From positions 1,748 to 60,464 of the forward strand of contig JAHLWZ010000331.1 in the NCBI GenBank assembly GCA_020536535.1: a stretch of DNA of 58,717 nucleotides. Direction: 5' to 3'. This DNA is from Pelomyxa schiedti. Lineage: Eukaryota > Evosea > Pelobiontida > Pelomyxidae. The notes beneath the pieces were generated by a model. That model was given only the letters and a program-made list of their open reading frames with translations. It had not been told where the DNA came from and made no database searches. Each line of letters opens with the position of its first letter. Position 1 is the first letter of the stretch. The position numbers and the translations under genes are program-made. Shown here piece by piece: positions 49,801 through 58,717 of the stretch.

Positions 49801-51907
49801 GTCTACGACGATTATCTCTCAGTGCGTACCTCACCAATTACTTCTTATTATTCACCGAAAAAGCAATTGGATGACGGCAATAATGCCTCGGCAGCGGTAA
49901 TTCTGTCATCATTGAGTGCTCTCGATAGCTCTATCTCATCTTCTTGGGAACTCTGCCCTCCAATTAAGGAAGATCCATCTTACTGTTCTGAACTAGGTGC
50001 CGGCCGCATGGTTCGACGAATTCAAATTACCAGTAGAGTCTCATTACACAACCACAGGTTATGGTTCTCAATTCAATTGGTAGCAGTCAGGATATTCCAA
50101 TCAACTTACAAGTTTCTTCTGACTCACTGTGTGTATTTGATTCCGATGGTACTGAGACTGCTTCTCAAATTAGGTTCTATTTTTTTCTTTTCCATCTTTT
50201 GGTTAATAACCATACCAAGAGAGGCACCGTGGGTAAGCGGTCTGAATTTATTTGAGCTTTCCTTTATGGCAGAGGACATGCCATCACTTGGGGCTCGCAC
50301 TTACTCACTTGAAGCTTGTAGTAATGCTGAGAAGATCGCAAATAAAGTTTCCAGTCTACAAGCAACTGTATCCATCGAAAATAACTTCTACAAACTGTCA
50401 TTTGACACGGCTACCAACACTCTGTCATCCATTCTTGAAAAGACAAATGGAAACACAGCATCTGTCAAGTTACTATTCTCCATATTTCCATGCTTACAAC
50501 CAATGCCTTGCAAAGTATTGATGTGTTGTATTATGTTCCTGAAGGTTCACCGCTTATACCACAAGATGGTGCCTATGTCTTTAACACCAGGAAATCTCCG
50601 CTAGCATTCCCCGGGCCGAGGTATAAACTGAGCATCAGAAGCAAAATGTAACCAAGTTAGAGGTGCCTTGACTACCTTTTATGGAGATGTTTATCAGGAG
50701 GTCGAGGTAATTGTAGATCAAGCTAGTAACGTTATCCAAAGGTGGTCTTTCCTTTTCCTCTTTTAATTTCCAACTCATAACCTCAGGTTCCGTTTAAACA
50801 AAAATGATCCCTTCATTGAAATGTACACAACTGTCGGTCCAATCAGTACGACAGATAAAAATGGAAAGGTGTCTTAACATTTTTGCTAGCAACTAGTTTA
50901 ATTAATCCATGTTTCAAGGAAGTCATTGTCAAAATCCAGAGTCCCATATCATCTGCAGGCTTCCTCTACACTGATACGCACAATCTTGAATTCCAGAAAC
51001 GAGAGTAAATTCCCATTTTTACTCATCCTAACTAACTCACAAAGATACAACGTTCTTTATGGAAAGTATATAATGGATAACGATATAAGGTGAGCTACAC
51101 AAATCCAAACATCTCTAATTCTTAAAAAGTGGGAATTATTACCCAATATCATCAGCAGCCTATATCAAGTGAGTCACTCAGTGTGTTTCCACTTTTAAAC
51201 CCATTCAACCTTCTCAAAGGGATGACAACCTGATGCTGGCAATTCTTCCGGACCGGGCACAAGGAGCCGCAAGCCTTACAAACGGATCCCTGGAAGTGAT
51301 GATTCACAGAAGGCTTCTTAAAGACGGCGACCACAAAGGAGTCGGAGAACCTCTTGATGATTCCACAACAATATGCACCAAACAACTCCTCATTCTATCC
51401 TCCGCCGACTCTGGAATTTCTACGCTCCGCTCCGCGGCTCTGCGCCACGAGCACAGCCCCGCAATTCTATCAAGTATTTCCGGCACAACTCCGGCACCAT
51501 TCTCCTGGTCTCCAATGAGCGTTTCCCTTCCCGCAAATGTTCATTTGACCACCCTTCAGGTTGCGAATGTCCCTCCTAATAATACTAAATCCCACACAAA
51601 TAAGTTATATCTCACACACATCACACCTCTAACCAACCAAAATGTAATGCAGGTGACCCGGTATGATATCTTTGGAGCCTCAACACTGGTGAGGCTGCAC
51701 CACAACTTTGCGGTGGATGAGGACCCTGTTCTGTCACAGCCAGCCACAGTCGACCTCTCTTCGCTGTTCGCTGATTGGACAGTAACATCGGCAGTGGAGG
51801 TGTCACTGTCAGCAGCACACAAGGTCCAATCACTGTCCTCAATGACCATCACCCTCAACCCAATGGAGTTCAAGACTTTCGCGGTCTCCCTCACAAAGAA
51901 ACAATAA
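46885..51907 (+). CDS. Lysosomal-type alpha-mannosidase (GH38) with N-terminal Cys-rich repeats
   Basis: The N-terminus (MVLPGRIGFVFAATTALLLC EIGCVCSAAG) is a signal peptide. Three Cys-rich units follow before the catalytic domain: CEDPNRFTGRCSCPQGYTG, CRFPNKYTGTCTCPSGFQP, and CLTANPATGDCSCSSDFPV. GH38 starts at HAVPHTHDDPGWLET (zinc site), then YVEMSFFTIWWNQQTDDVKS, GGWVMPDEACPSYTDLIDQM, VGWQIDPFGHS (nucleophile Asp), MGNDFEWQ, and near the end TNGSLEVMIHRRLLKDGDHK GVGEPLDD and NPMEFKTFAVSLTKKQ-stop. It trims alpha-mannosyl residues of glycans in acidic compartments, using zinc. More than 20 short introns are needed. The Cys-rich extension is not part of animal lysosomal mannosidases that I know. 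Confidence 0.93.
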
Positions 51908-52058
51908 GATGGAACTCCTATGTTTGTGGCCAGGTCTTTTTTTATTAAAGTGTGTAATTATGCAAGGTCTGTGACCAACTTGGAGCGCTCCAAGGAACAC
52001 GGCAGATCTACGAAAAGCTTACCATGATTTTTTTTATTGTTGTGAAAAACCCTGAAAC

Positions 52059-55000
52059 TCAATCATTGGCATCAAAGTAGTCCCACACTTTCAGAAGGGT
52101 GGCGATTGCCGGCCTTGCTCTGGGGTTGGGTTCCAGGCACACCCTCACAATCTCATTTCCCAGTCGCCACAGCCGATTATGACGATTACTACCACCATCA
52201 GTTTTGGACGTTGGTACTGCAGGATGATGTAATAAGGGGAATGGAGTGATGAGACCCCTGAGGAGGTCCCGGCCAATCGCACTGGGGTACAAGTGGGGTT
52301 GGCGCTCGTTGTTGCTGCTGTTGTCATAGTCTGTGAACATGTACTTGCTGTTGGATGTGATGTGTGAGTATGGTTGCGTCAGTGGGTACAAGAGGGCACT
52401 TGTTATCATTCCTTTATGTCAATCAGTTAGTCTTGGAAATGTACACCTTTGGTACATCCACTTACCAAAACTCCAGACATCAGCCTTGGGGTTAAATTTC
52501 AAGCCAGAAAGAACCTCTGGGGCACAGAATTTCAGTTCAGAATGACACTGTGACGTTTGCACTGTCCCCAGCATTCGGTAATAACCCCCAGAGAGGAAAG
52601 TCACTGGTACAAGAGGATCCTTGATCTGACTCATTTGAGATGAAGAGACGAGACAGAGTTTGAACAAAACCTGTGCCCAAGGCCCAGTCTGCGATTCATC
52701 CATTGACAGCACAATGATACTATCTGTGGTTCACAGAGTAAAAATGCAATTGAAAAGGGGTGCAGCCACATACCATGAGAAATCTTTGCGTGCACATTTG
52801 GTGGCTTTGTACTCTTGTGAAACTGGTTTAATGCACAGGCCACATCCTTGAGCATCTTCAACCTGAGGCTGATTGGGAGAACCTGATCAAGGATTGATGT
52901 TGTCCCATTCCCTTTTTCAATGAGCAAACTCAGCAGCTCACCCAAGTTGATGCCTTTTTTGATGTCGATGTTGTAACAACTCAGTGCACCCATAGAGGTT
53001 GATGGTGGTGTTTTTGTTTTCTTGTTGGATCCAGAGTGAGCCTGGAGCATCATCTCCTTGAGCAACGTAACCAGCTCGCTCAAACCCCTTCCTTCGTCCT
53101 CGTCCTGGTGAAGTGCCACAAGGTTTGGCGCCACTGCTGCCAGGTCAGATTTACCATTTCCGCTTCCACAGGTCAGCTGGCTCTCTCCATTTTTCACTGC
53201 TCTGAGGATGTCATCTTTGGTGAAATAGAACGGGCTGGGTCGCAGTGCCGATAGCTTTCCATTGTGGGCCCACTTTTCTGGTGAAGAATCACCAGCCAAC
53301 AAGCAATGGGGACAAGGGAACAGCTCAACAACGGGGAGTAGTGGTGTTTCACTTTCTTCAAACCTAGATGACGACGACGGATGGAGGTTATAAATTGTGT
53401 GCATCAGGGATCCCCATAAGCTCTGCTGTTGTGGTTGTGTCCAGTGTTCGTTGCATTCTGATCGTATGCAAATTGAAAGGGTGTCACCACTGAATGTAAT
53501 GAGTAATAACACTTGGCGGTCTGGCTGTGGTGTTCCTGGATGTGAGCAAGCATTGAATACCGCGAATGCATCGCCCCATAAAAACTTGGGAGACCATGGA
53601 AGATGCCTTGAGATTCCAGAAATTAGTTTGAAGAACAGATCCTGAGTAAAAGCTGGAAACTTGATTGATCTCCCATTCAGTTGTCTTGGGATAGGAAGGG
53701 AAGTTTCAGCCCTCAGGTCTTCCAGAGTACTGGAGGGGGCACCTTTGGCAACAATGGGGAGAAGTGAAAGGTGTTCCTTTATGGATGGATGAGAATACGA
53801 TAGAAGGTTGTGAATGTCACCAAACTCCACCAAAATTGATTGCACTGCAGCTTCATTTGGGTGGGTTGGAACCCCAATCAACCCATCAAATGTATGCTGT
53901 TTGTGCCAAAACCTTCGGATTTCCTGAATGAGCTGAGCCAAAAAGGAACGAGGCTCCACAATGACCAAGGAAGAGAGACCAGTATCTGGTGCAGCACCAG
54001 GGTGTCCTTGTGACAAGAGCCAAAAAGGATACCTGAAGTGAATAATGGTCCCAATGTCAGCCAAGAACTCAGCACACTTCTCAATTTCCACCATTGTTGA
54101 CACACCGTGCCTCTTTGCTGTCTCAACAAACTGTGTCCACGTCATTGAATTAGTTCTCACTTTGTCCCTGCTTTGGGTGATTTGCTTGTTCAGCATCATC
54201 CAACTTTCAGGGATTGACTGGGGAATTCCATCATCACATACCTGGTCTCGAATAGATTCAAGGAGTGCGGGTACAATGGGATAGGTTTCCATCATTCCTT
54301 GAGACTTATTATTGTAGTGCCAGCCATTTGCACTACCCATGTGCAGAAAGAAAGCAGTGATGTCCTCGAACACCAACAAGTTCCTCATGAGCTCAGATAA
54401 CTTTGGATTGTTTGGCTCAATTCCCTCCATGTGGGTTCCAACAGCAATGACTCCCCTCCTTGTCCTGGCACCCCTGCTCCTGGAAACTGAGATTTCATTC
54501 AACCACCTTGTAACTGCCATGTGTGGTTCATTCATCATCAGTGCCTTGGATACATCAAAAACGACAATGAGCACAGACCTGCTGAGGAGGAACCATTGGT
54601 GGAATGGTGTCAGTGATTCCCCTCCTGTTCACATGTTAACAGATTTGTGAGCGTGATGTTTGAAGTGAATTTCTGGAAAAGTAAGTACTCACACACCGAG
54701 ATCGCAGATGGTCCAACTGATTGTGTTTGTCCCTTTGAACCTCACATCCTGATGCATTGCAGCAATTCCTGTGTGAACATGCTTTGTGCTGGTAAGCTTT
54801 ATCTTTCCCTCCATCATGCACTTCAACAGTGTTGTCTTCCCAACACATGTGTCTCCAACAATCACAAGTTTGTGTGTGTCTATCTTAACTCTGCCTCTCT
54901 TTTCCTGTCCAATGCTCCTGTGGTCACCATCACCAAATCTCACATTGGGCCTTTCAGCCAACCATTTCGGAATCACTGGAATGTTGTTACTGGAGAGGTC

Positions 55001-56126
55001 CAGCGTCCTGCATGTCAATGTCCTCAATGATTCAGGAACAGAGTCCAATCTCAAGTCTGACAGGTTGATGTTCTCAGAGTCAGTGAGAGTCCGAGCAAGG
55101 CACACAACACCAACAGCAGTGTGGTTCTTTGCTAACAACCAAGTCCTGAGTGCCATTGACACTGTGAAGAATGGAAACTGTAAACAGTGATCATGCACAA
55201 GTTGCATGACCATGTGGGCTGTTGTGAGATCAGCACATGAGATGTTGAGGATGGTGGGGATGTTTGGCAATGGAACCATTTGAGATTCAGATGGTAAGTC
55301 TGTGAAGCGAGGGGAACCGAGATTATCTTGGTGGAATGGGGGTACATCATGTGAGGAATCTGATATGAGTGATAGCAGGGTGTCCAAAGTTCCTGGTTTC
55401 GGAGTCCACTTCAGCATTTTGTAAGCACAAAACTGGTGTCAGTGTGAGTGGTGTTAAGGTTAACCGTGAGACACACAGAAAAAGCCATGTGAATGGAGAA
55501 CAATCTGTAACTCACTGCATTCTGCTTTGGAACATGGTCATTTGGTTCACTGCAGTCAACAAGGTACAGATTTGCACTATGTGGCAAAACAGCGCCGCCG
55601 TTTCTGTCAGCCATGTCCAGGAATCGTTTAAGTACAAAAGATATTGCTGTGCAGAAACTCCTGAACTCAAAAGAATACAGAACGAGCAACACTCTTTCAG
55701 CAGGTTTCCTGTAAACGAGCAACGACAATTACAAAATCGAGAATGACAACAAGAACGGCAACAAAACATACATACACAGTGTAAAACTTTCGGGCATCAT
55801 CTTTGAGCCTTTCGTTGTCGTCACAGCGGCGGAACGTATAGCGCATTTCGTGCTCTTCGCCTTTGGTTGTCGTTGGTGTTTGTTGTTTTAAAACCAACTT
55901 GTTACACATGTGGATGGTGCTTTTGTCGAAAAAGGAGGCGGTGCCGTTGTTGTGTGTGTCGTCGCTGTCGCTGACGGTGGGGGTGGTGGCCGGTCGGGCC
56001 ACTGTGATTAATAATAATCCGAGGGTGTCTGTTGCGACCCGCACAGGTCCCAAGGTCGCAAGGGACTCGAACAGGGAGTCCACGCACGCCGGGGGACCAA
56101 CAACGAAGCAGTGCAGGGAGCGCATT
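52059..56126 (-). CDS. Roco-family protein (LRR, Roc GTPase, COR, degenerate kinase domain)
   Basis: The start MRSLHCFVVGPPACVDSLFE is followed by a unique N-terminal region and one or two LRR-like units (LSDLRLDSVPESLRTLTCRT LDLSSNNIPVIPKWL). Roc has G1 GDTCVGKTTLL, G3 DLGG (restored by an intron at about 54620-54695) and G4-like VGTHMEG. The COR region follows (EEIEKCAEFLADIGTIIHFR-like block; FLAQLIQEIRRFWHKQHTFD GLIG). The C-terminal kinase-like region has LRLKMLKDVACALNQFHK, then HAKISHDSIIVLSM instead of HRDL...N and no DFG; the APE region (KFCAPEVLSGLKFNPKADVW SFG) is retained. It ends KVWDYFDAND-stop. So the GTPase looks intact and the kinase is probably inactive. It is divergent from the BTB gene with 73 bp between starts. 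Confidence 0.88.
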
Positions 56127-56199
56127 TTAAGTCTGTGTTGTCCTTTTTGTTTTTTCATCAAAGTTACCTACCACGAAATTAGCTTCTCTTAAAATTATC
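56127..56199. promoter_or_regulatory. 73-bp divergent promoter region (Roco / BTB gene)
   Basis: The only sequence between the two divergent start codons, so both promoters and 5' leaders must lie here or in the first exons. It is T-rich then A/T-mixed, with no recognised motif. Confidence 0.45.
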
Positions 56200-57933
56200 A
56201 TGATAATTTCATCTTTGGAAGTCTGTTTTTTTTGGTGTGGAAGAGTGTGTTATTCAGTAGAATACACAAGCAAACTCTCTGCGAGCACGAGCACGAACAC
56301 CGAGACTGAGAGATCTGCTGACTCAGCACTCGGACATCTTAGGAAATCAAGTTCGCGGAAATCTACCACCAACCGGGAAACAACCGTCAAGAAGAAGAAG
56401 CCCCGCAAGTGCGGCGCCGTGGGGTACGTACCGAACCCCTTCTCCACAAACTTCGACGGAGCCCGCATCCGGCACTGTCACGTCTACTACAACCACCGAT
56501 AGTACAAGCACACGACCCCAACAAATAGCGTCGCTGCCGCAACGCCCAAGACTGGCAACTTGGTGTGTGACCAGATGTTTGGGAGAGTGGACACAACCAT
56601 GTCCGCGCTTCAAGATGTACTGTCCAAGACGGCCGCCCTGCTGCAGCAACAGAGGGAGGAGCTGGAGAGGGACAAGGCCAATTACGAAGTGTGTAGAAAA
56701 ATAAACTAAATTAAATTAAACTAGAATATGTTAAGTTTGTTTCGTTTTTCGAATTTCCCTTGCCAGGGTCGTCTAAGTGTTTTTTTGTCCTTCTTAAATC
56801 ATTTGTTTGGTTGACATTTGGGCCTCAGGAAATGAAAAACAAGATTGCCACAGTGCACTTTCCGTCTACAATCAAACTGGATGTTGGAGGGTATGCAACA
56901 TAGGCAATGTCTAAAAATGTATATAAAAACGGCTTTGTTTCTCACATTATTTACAGTAAAGTTTTCAAAACAAGTCAAAGCACACTAACAAAGGAGCCGA
57001 GTATGCTGGCAACAATGTTCTCTGGGAGCGGTGTTCCTGTTCAAAAGGATGAAGATGGTGCTTATTTCATTGACAGGAGCGGCGCTCATTTGTACTTTCT
57101 CCAACTCAGTTCCGGCTTGTGTAACTAATATTTCTCTTTGTCATTGCTACTTCATTGAACTTGCAAACCAGTGATACAATTCTGAACTACTTGAGAACTG
57201 GATGTTTATTCGTCCGTCTGATCCTGCTGCGGTTGAGGAGCTCAAGATGGAAGTGGACTTCTATGGGGTCTGTGGCTTTGTGAATCATTCCCAGCTGACA
57301 AAAACAAACAGGTTCAATCTCTCATGCATATTCTCACACAGAAGGTGTTCACGTGGTCATCCCCATCAGATAAAGATGGCCTGTTTTACTGGATTGGTTC
57401 ATCCCACGGAAAAACAAACTATCTTGACCCTATAAAAAGAGATACTGTATGTGTTAACGAGTTTAAGACCTCAACTTATTGACAATACCCACAAGATAAT
57501 CCTTGAAACTACATTTGGTTCTGCATCAGGCCTTGTTGCACACCCAGAATACGGAAACCACAACAGTCAATGTGGGGATGCCCGAAACAAACACTTCACC
57601 ATCAAGTTCACCAACAAGAAGTGGCTGTTTTGCCCAAACTACTGCACTCTTTCCTGGACCGGCCAGTGTCAGGTTCCATCCAACTGGGCATTGTCAGGAT
57701 CCCACAACGGAACCACCTGGGTGACTCTATCACAACACACCGATGACAACAGCTTGTCAAACGACCAGCGTGCCTCGTGGCCAATATCTACAACTCAGCT
57801 GTTCAACCAATTCAGGGTGACTTGCACAGGGAAATCCACTGGCCAAGCCCAAGAAATGCAGATGTACTACCCCAACAGTAACTGTTTCCATGTGACTGGC
57901 TTGGAACTGTATGGAACCCTGGATACAAGGTGA
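56200..57933 (+). CDS. BTB (T1/KCTD-type) protein with C-terminal galactose-binding-like domain; 1-nt frame break
   Basis: The start MIISSLEVCFFWCGRVCYSV leads to a basic region (RKSTTNRETTVKKKKPRKCG). After an intron follows a coiled coil (DVLSKTAALLQQQREELERD). The T1/BTB domain reads TIKLDVGGKVFKTSQSTLTK, MLATMFSGS, AYFIDRSGAHFDTILNYLRT G, then PSDPAAVEELKMEVDFYG. Between RTG and PSDP (about 57200-57215) the frame changes by one base, with no intron to explain it. An intron at 57271-57314 restores FYG-VQSLMHILTQKVFTWSS. The C-terminus (FTIKFTNKKWLFCPNYCTLS WT, NWALSGSHNGTTWVTLSQHT, FRVTCTG, FHVTGLELYGTLDTR-stop) is a discoidin/F5-F8-like beta-sandwich. BTB proteins usually act as Cullin-3 adaptors. 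Confidence 0.8.
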
Positions 57934-58178
57934 TTGTTTTGACGAACATGAATACAGACCGGAACACCATTATTTTCATTTAAATGAAAAGAACAAAGAA
58001 GAAGCCACACTACCAGTGAGGCCACTCAACAATGGCAATGGAAGCATCCAGAAGAAAAGAACGCTTCAGTAGGCTGTGGGTTGTACCAGTTCATCAAAAA
58101 TGTTTTCGCCTGAATTCCGGGGAAATTCTTAAGTAAGAGTCTCCAACAAAAGTACCATCTATCGCTCTCTCGAGAGAC

Positions 58179-58717
58179 ATGTCGACCAACACCACCACCC
58201 ACCAACAACAACTCACCATCGACGACGCATCTCTGGCATGTTTCGGGGCCACCGGGAGCCTCCCGCCATCGGTTGCCTACGACTCCCACGACCAGTGGCC
58301 GATGATCTACGCCCGGCGCGCGCACATCACCTCGGTGTTCGGGGACACCGGCGGCGAGAGGTGGAGGCTCCTGCCAAACTGCTGCAACGCCTGCAGGTTC
58401 GCGCAGCTCGAGGCCTACGCGACGCTGCCACAGGACGTCGTCACGAGTGTGCTGTACGGCAAGTACGCCGAGCCGTACACCAGCAATTGGGGCAGGCCGC
58501 CCGCGGCGGCGGGCGCCGTGGAATTGGGGGACGAGGAGGAGTTTTTGAAGCAGATTGGCGTGGCTTTGCCCGAAGGGGATCGGTCGCCACTTAATGTTCG
58601 TTTGTTTCGTTTGTTTCGTTTGTTTCGTTTGTTTCGTTTGTTTTCCACTGTGATATTGATTGGAAATGTATTGTACTACTTTTGTTGTGAGTGGTGATTT
58701 AGTGTTGTTATTTTTGG
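58179..58717 (+). CDS. 5' part of a hypothetical gene, cut by the window edge
   Basis: The GC-rich first exon starts MSTNTTTHQQQLTIDDASLA. It continues PMIYARRAHITSVFGDTGGE, WRLLPNCCNACRFAQLEAYA, TLPQDVVTSVLYGKYAEP and EEEFLKQIGVALPEGDRSPL N. Coding character is lost at about 58595, where a GT marks the likely start of an intron filled with a 9-bp repeat. I do not recognise the family. Four Cys/His residues in the middle (CCNAC) could hint at metal binding, but this is weak. The true C-terminus is outside the window. Confidence 0.6.
58595..58640 (+). repeat. 9-bp tandem repeat in a probable intron
   Basis: Five near-perfect copies of CGTTTGTTT follow directly after the last codon-like sequence of the 58.2-kb exon. 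Translated it gives RLFRLF..., which is not credible as protein, so an intron starting at the first GT is the better reading. Confidence 0.75.

Noticed and set aside
52059-56126. Calling the Roco protein an active kinase
   Set aside because: HRD catalytic Asp, DFG and the ATP-binding Lys region are not found in any plausible splice form that I could build.

Overview
The window is nuclear DNA of an intron-rich, gene-dense protist. Nearly every gene is broken by short GT-AG introns (mostly about 40-60 nt, a few as short as 25-26 nt), stop codons are standard, and intergenic gaps are often under 150 bp. Gene content (delta-COP, NSF, TRAPPC10, TRMT13, Nab2/ZC3H14, a Roco protein, a Cache-domain adenylate cyclase, PLAC8 and MORN proteins, poly-Ser/Gln/Asn tracts) fits an amoebozoan. 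The ankyrin-like repeat protein and the pair of paralogous unknowns look like families I associate with free-living archamoebae (Pelomyxa/Mastigamoeba). That placement is inference, not proven. All gene models below were built by hand-splicing ORF fragments with GT...AG junctions that keep frame and restore family motifs.

Layout: 0-9 kb: tail of an upstream gene, TRMT13, PLAC8 (minus), a large ICE2/NARG2-like protein. 9-24.5 kb: delta-COP, an unknown minus-strand gene, a possible tiny gene, a Ser-rich phosphoprotein, an ankyrin-like protein (minus), a MORN/coiled-coil/RING protein, a multi-CCCH Nab2-like protein, and two unknown genes. 24.6-36.3 kb: three identical tRNA-Arg(CCG) genes scattered among an unknown paralog, a zinc-knuckle SREK1IP1-like gene, TRAPPC10, a secreted sialidase-like protein and a small ABM-type monooxygenase. 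36.9-40.3 kb: a receptor-type class III adenylate cyclase. 40.3-42.7 kb: a gene-poor island with a long hairpin, tandem repeats and a perfect palindrome. 42.7-58.7 kb: NSF, a small coiled-coil protein, a lysosomal-type GH38 alpha-mannosidase with extra Cys-rich repeats, a Roco protein with a degenerate kinase domain, a BTB plus galactose-binding-like protein, and a truncated gene at the right edge.

There is no operon logic, but several genes belong to the endomembrane system: delta-COP (COPI coat), NSF (SNARE recycling), TRAPPC10 (TRAPPII tether), a GH38 mannosidase and a secreted sialidase-like protein. Others serve RNA metabolism (TRMT13, Nab2-like, zinc knuckle, ICE2-like) or signalling (cyclase, Roco, MORN-RING, BTB). 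The most unusual observations are in gene structure: 25-26-nt introns, a GC-AG intron, a 10-nt microexon that carries a cyclase metal-binding Asp, a first coding exon consisting of ATG alone, poly(A) tracts next to 3' splice sites, and tRNA genes with conserved 5' flanks. I see no single gene cluster that I would call a new biological system.
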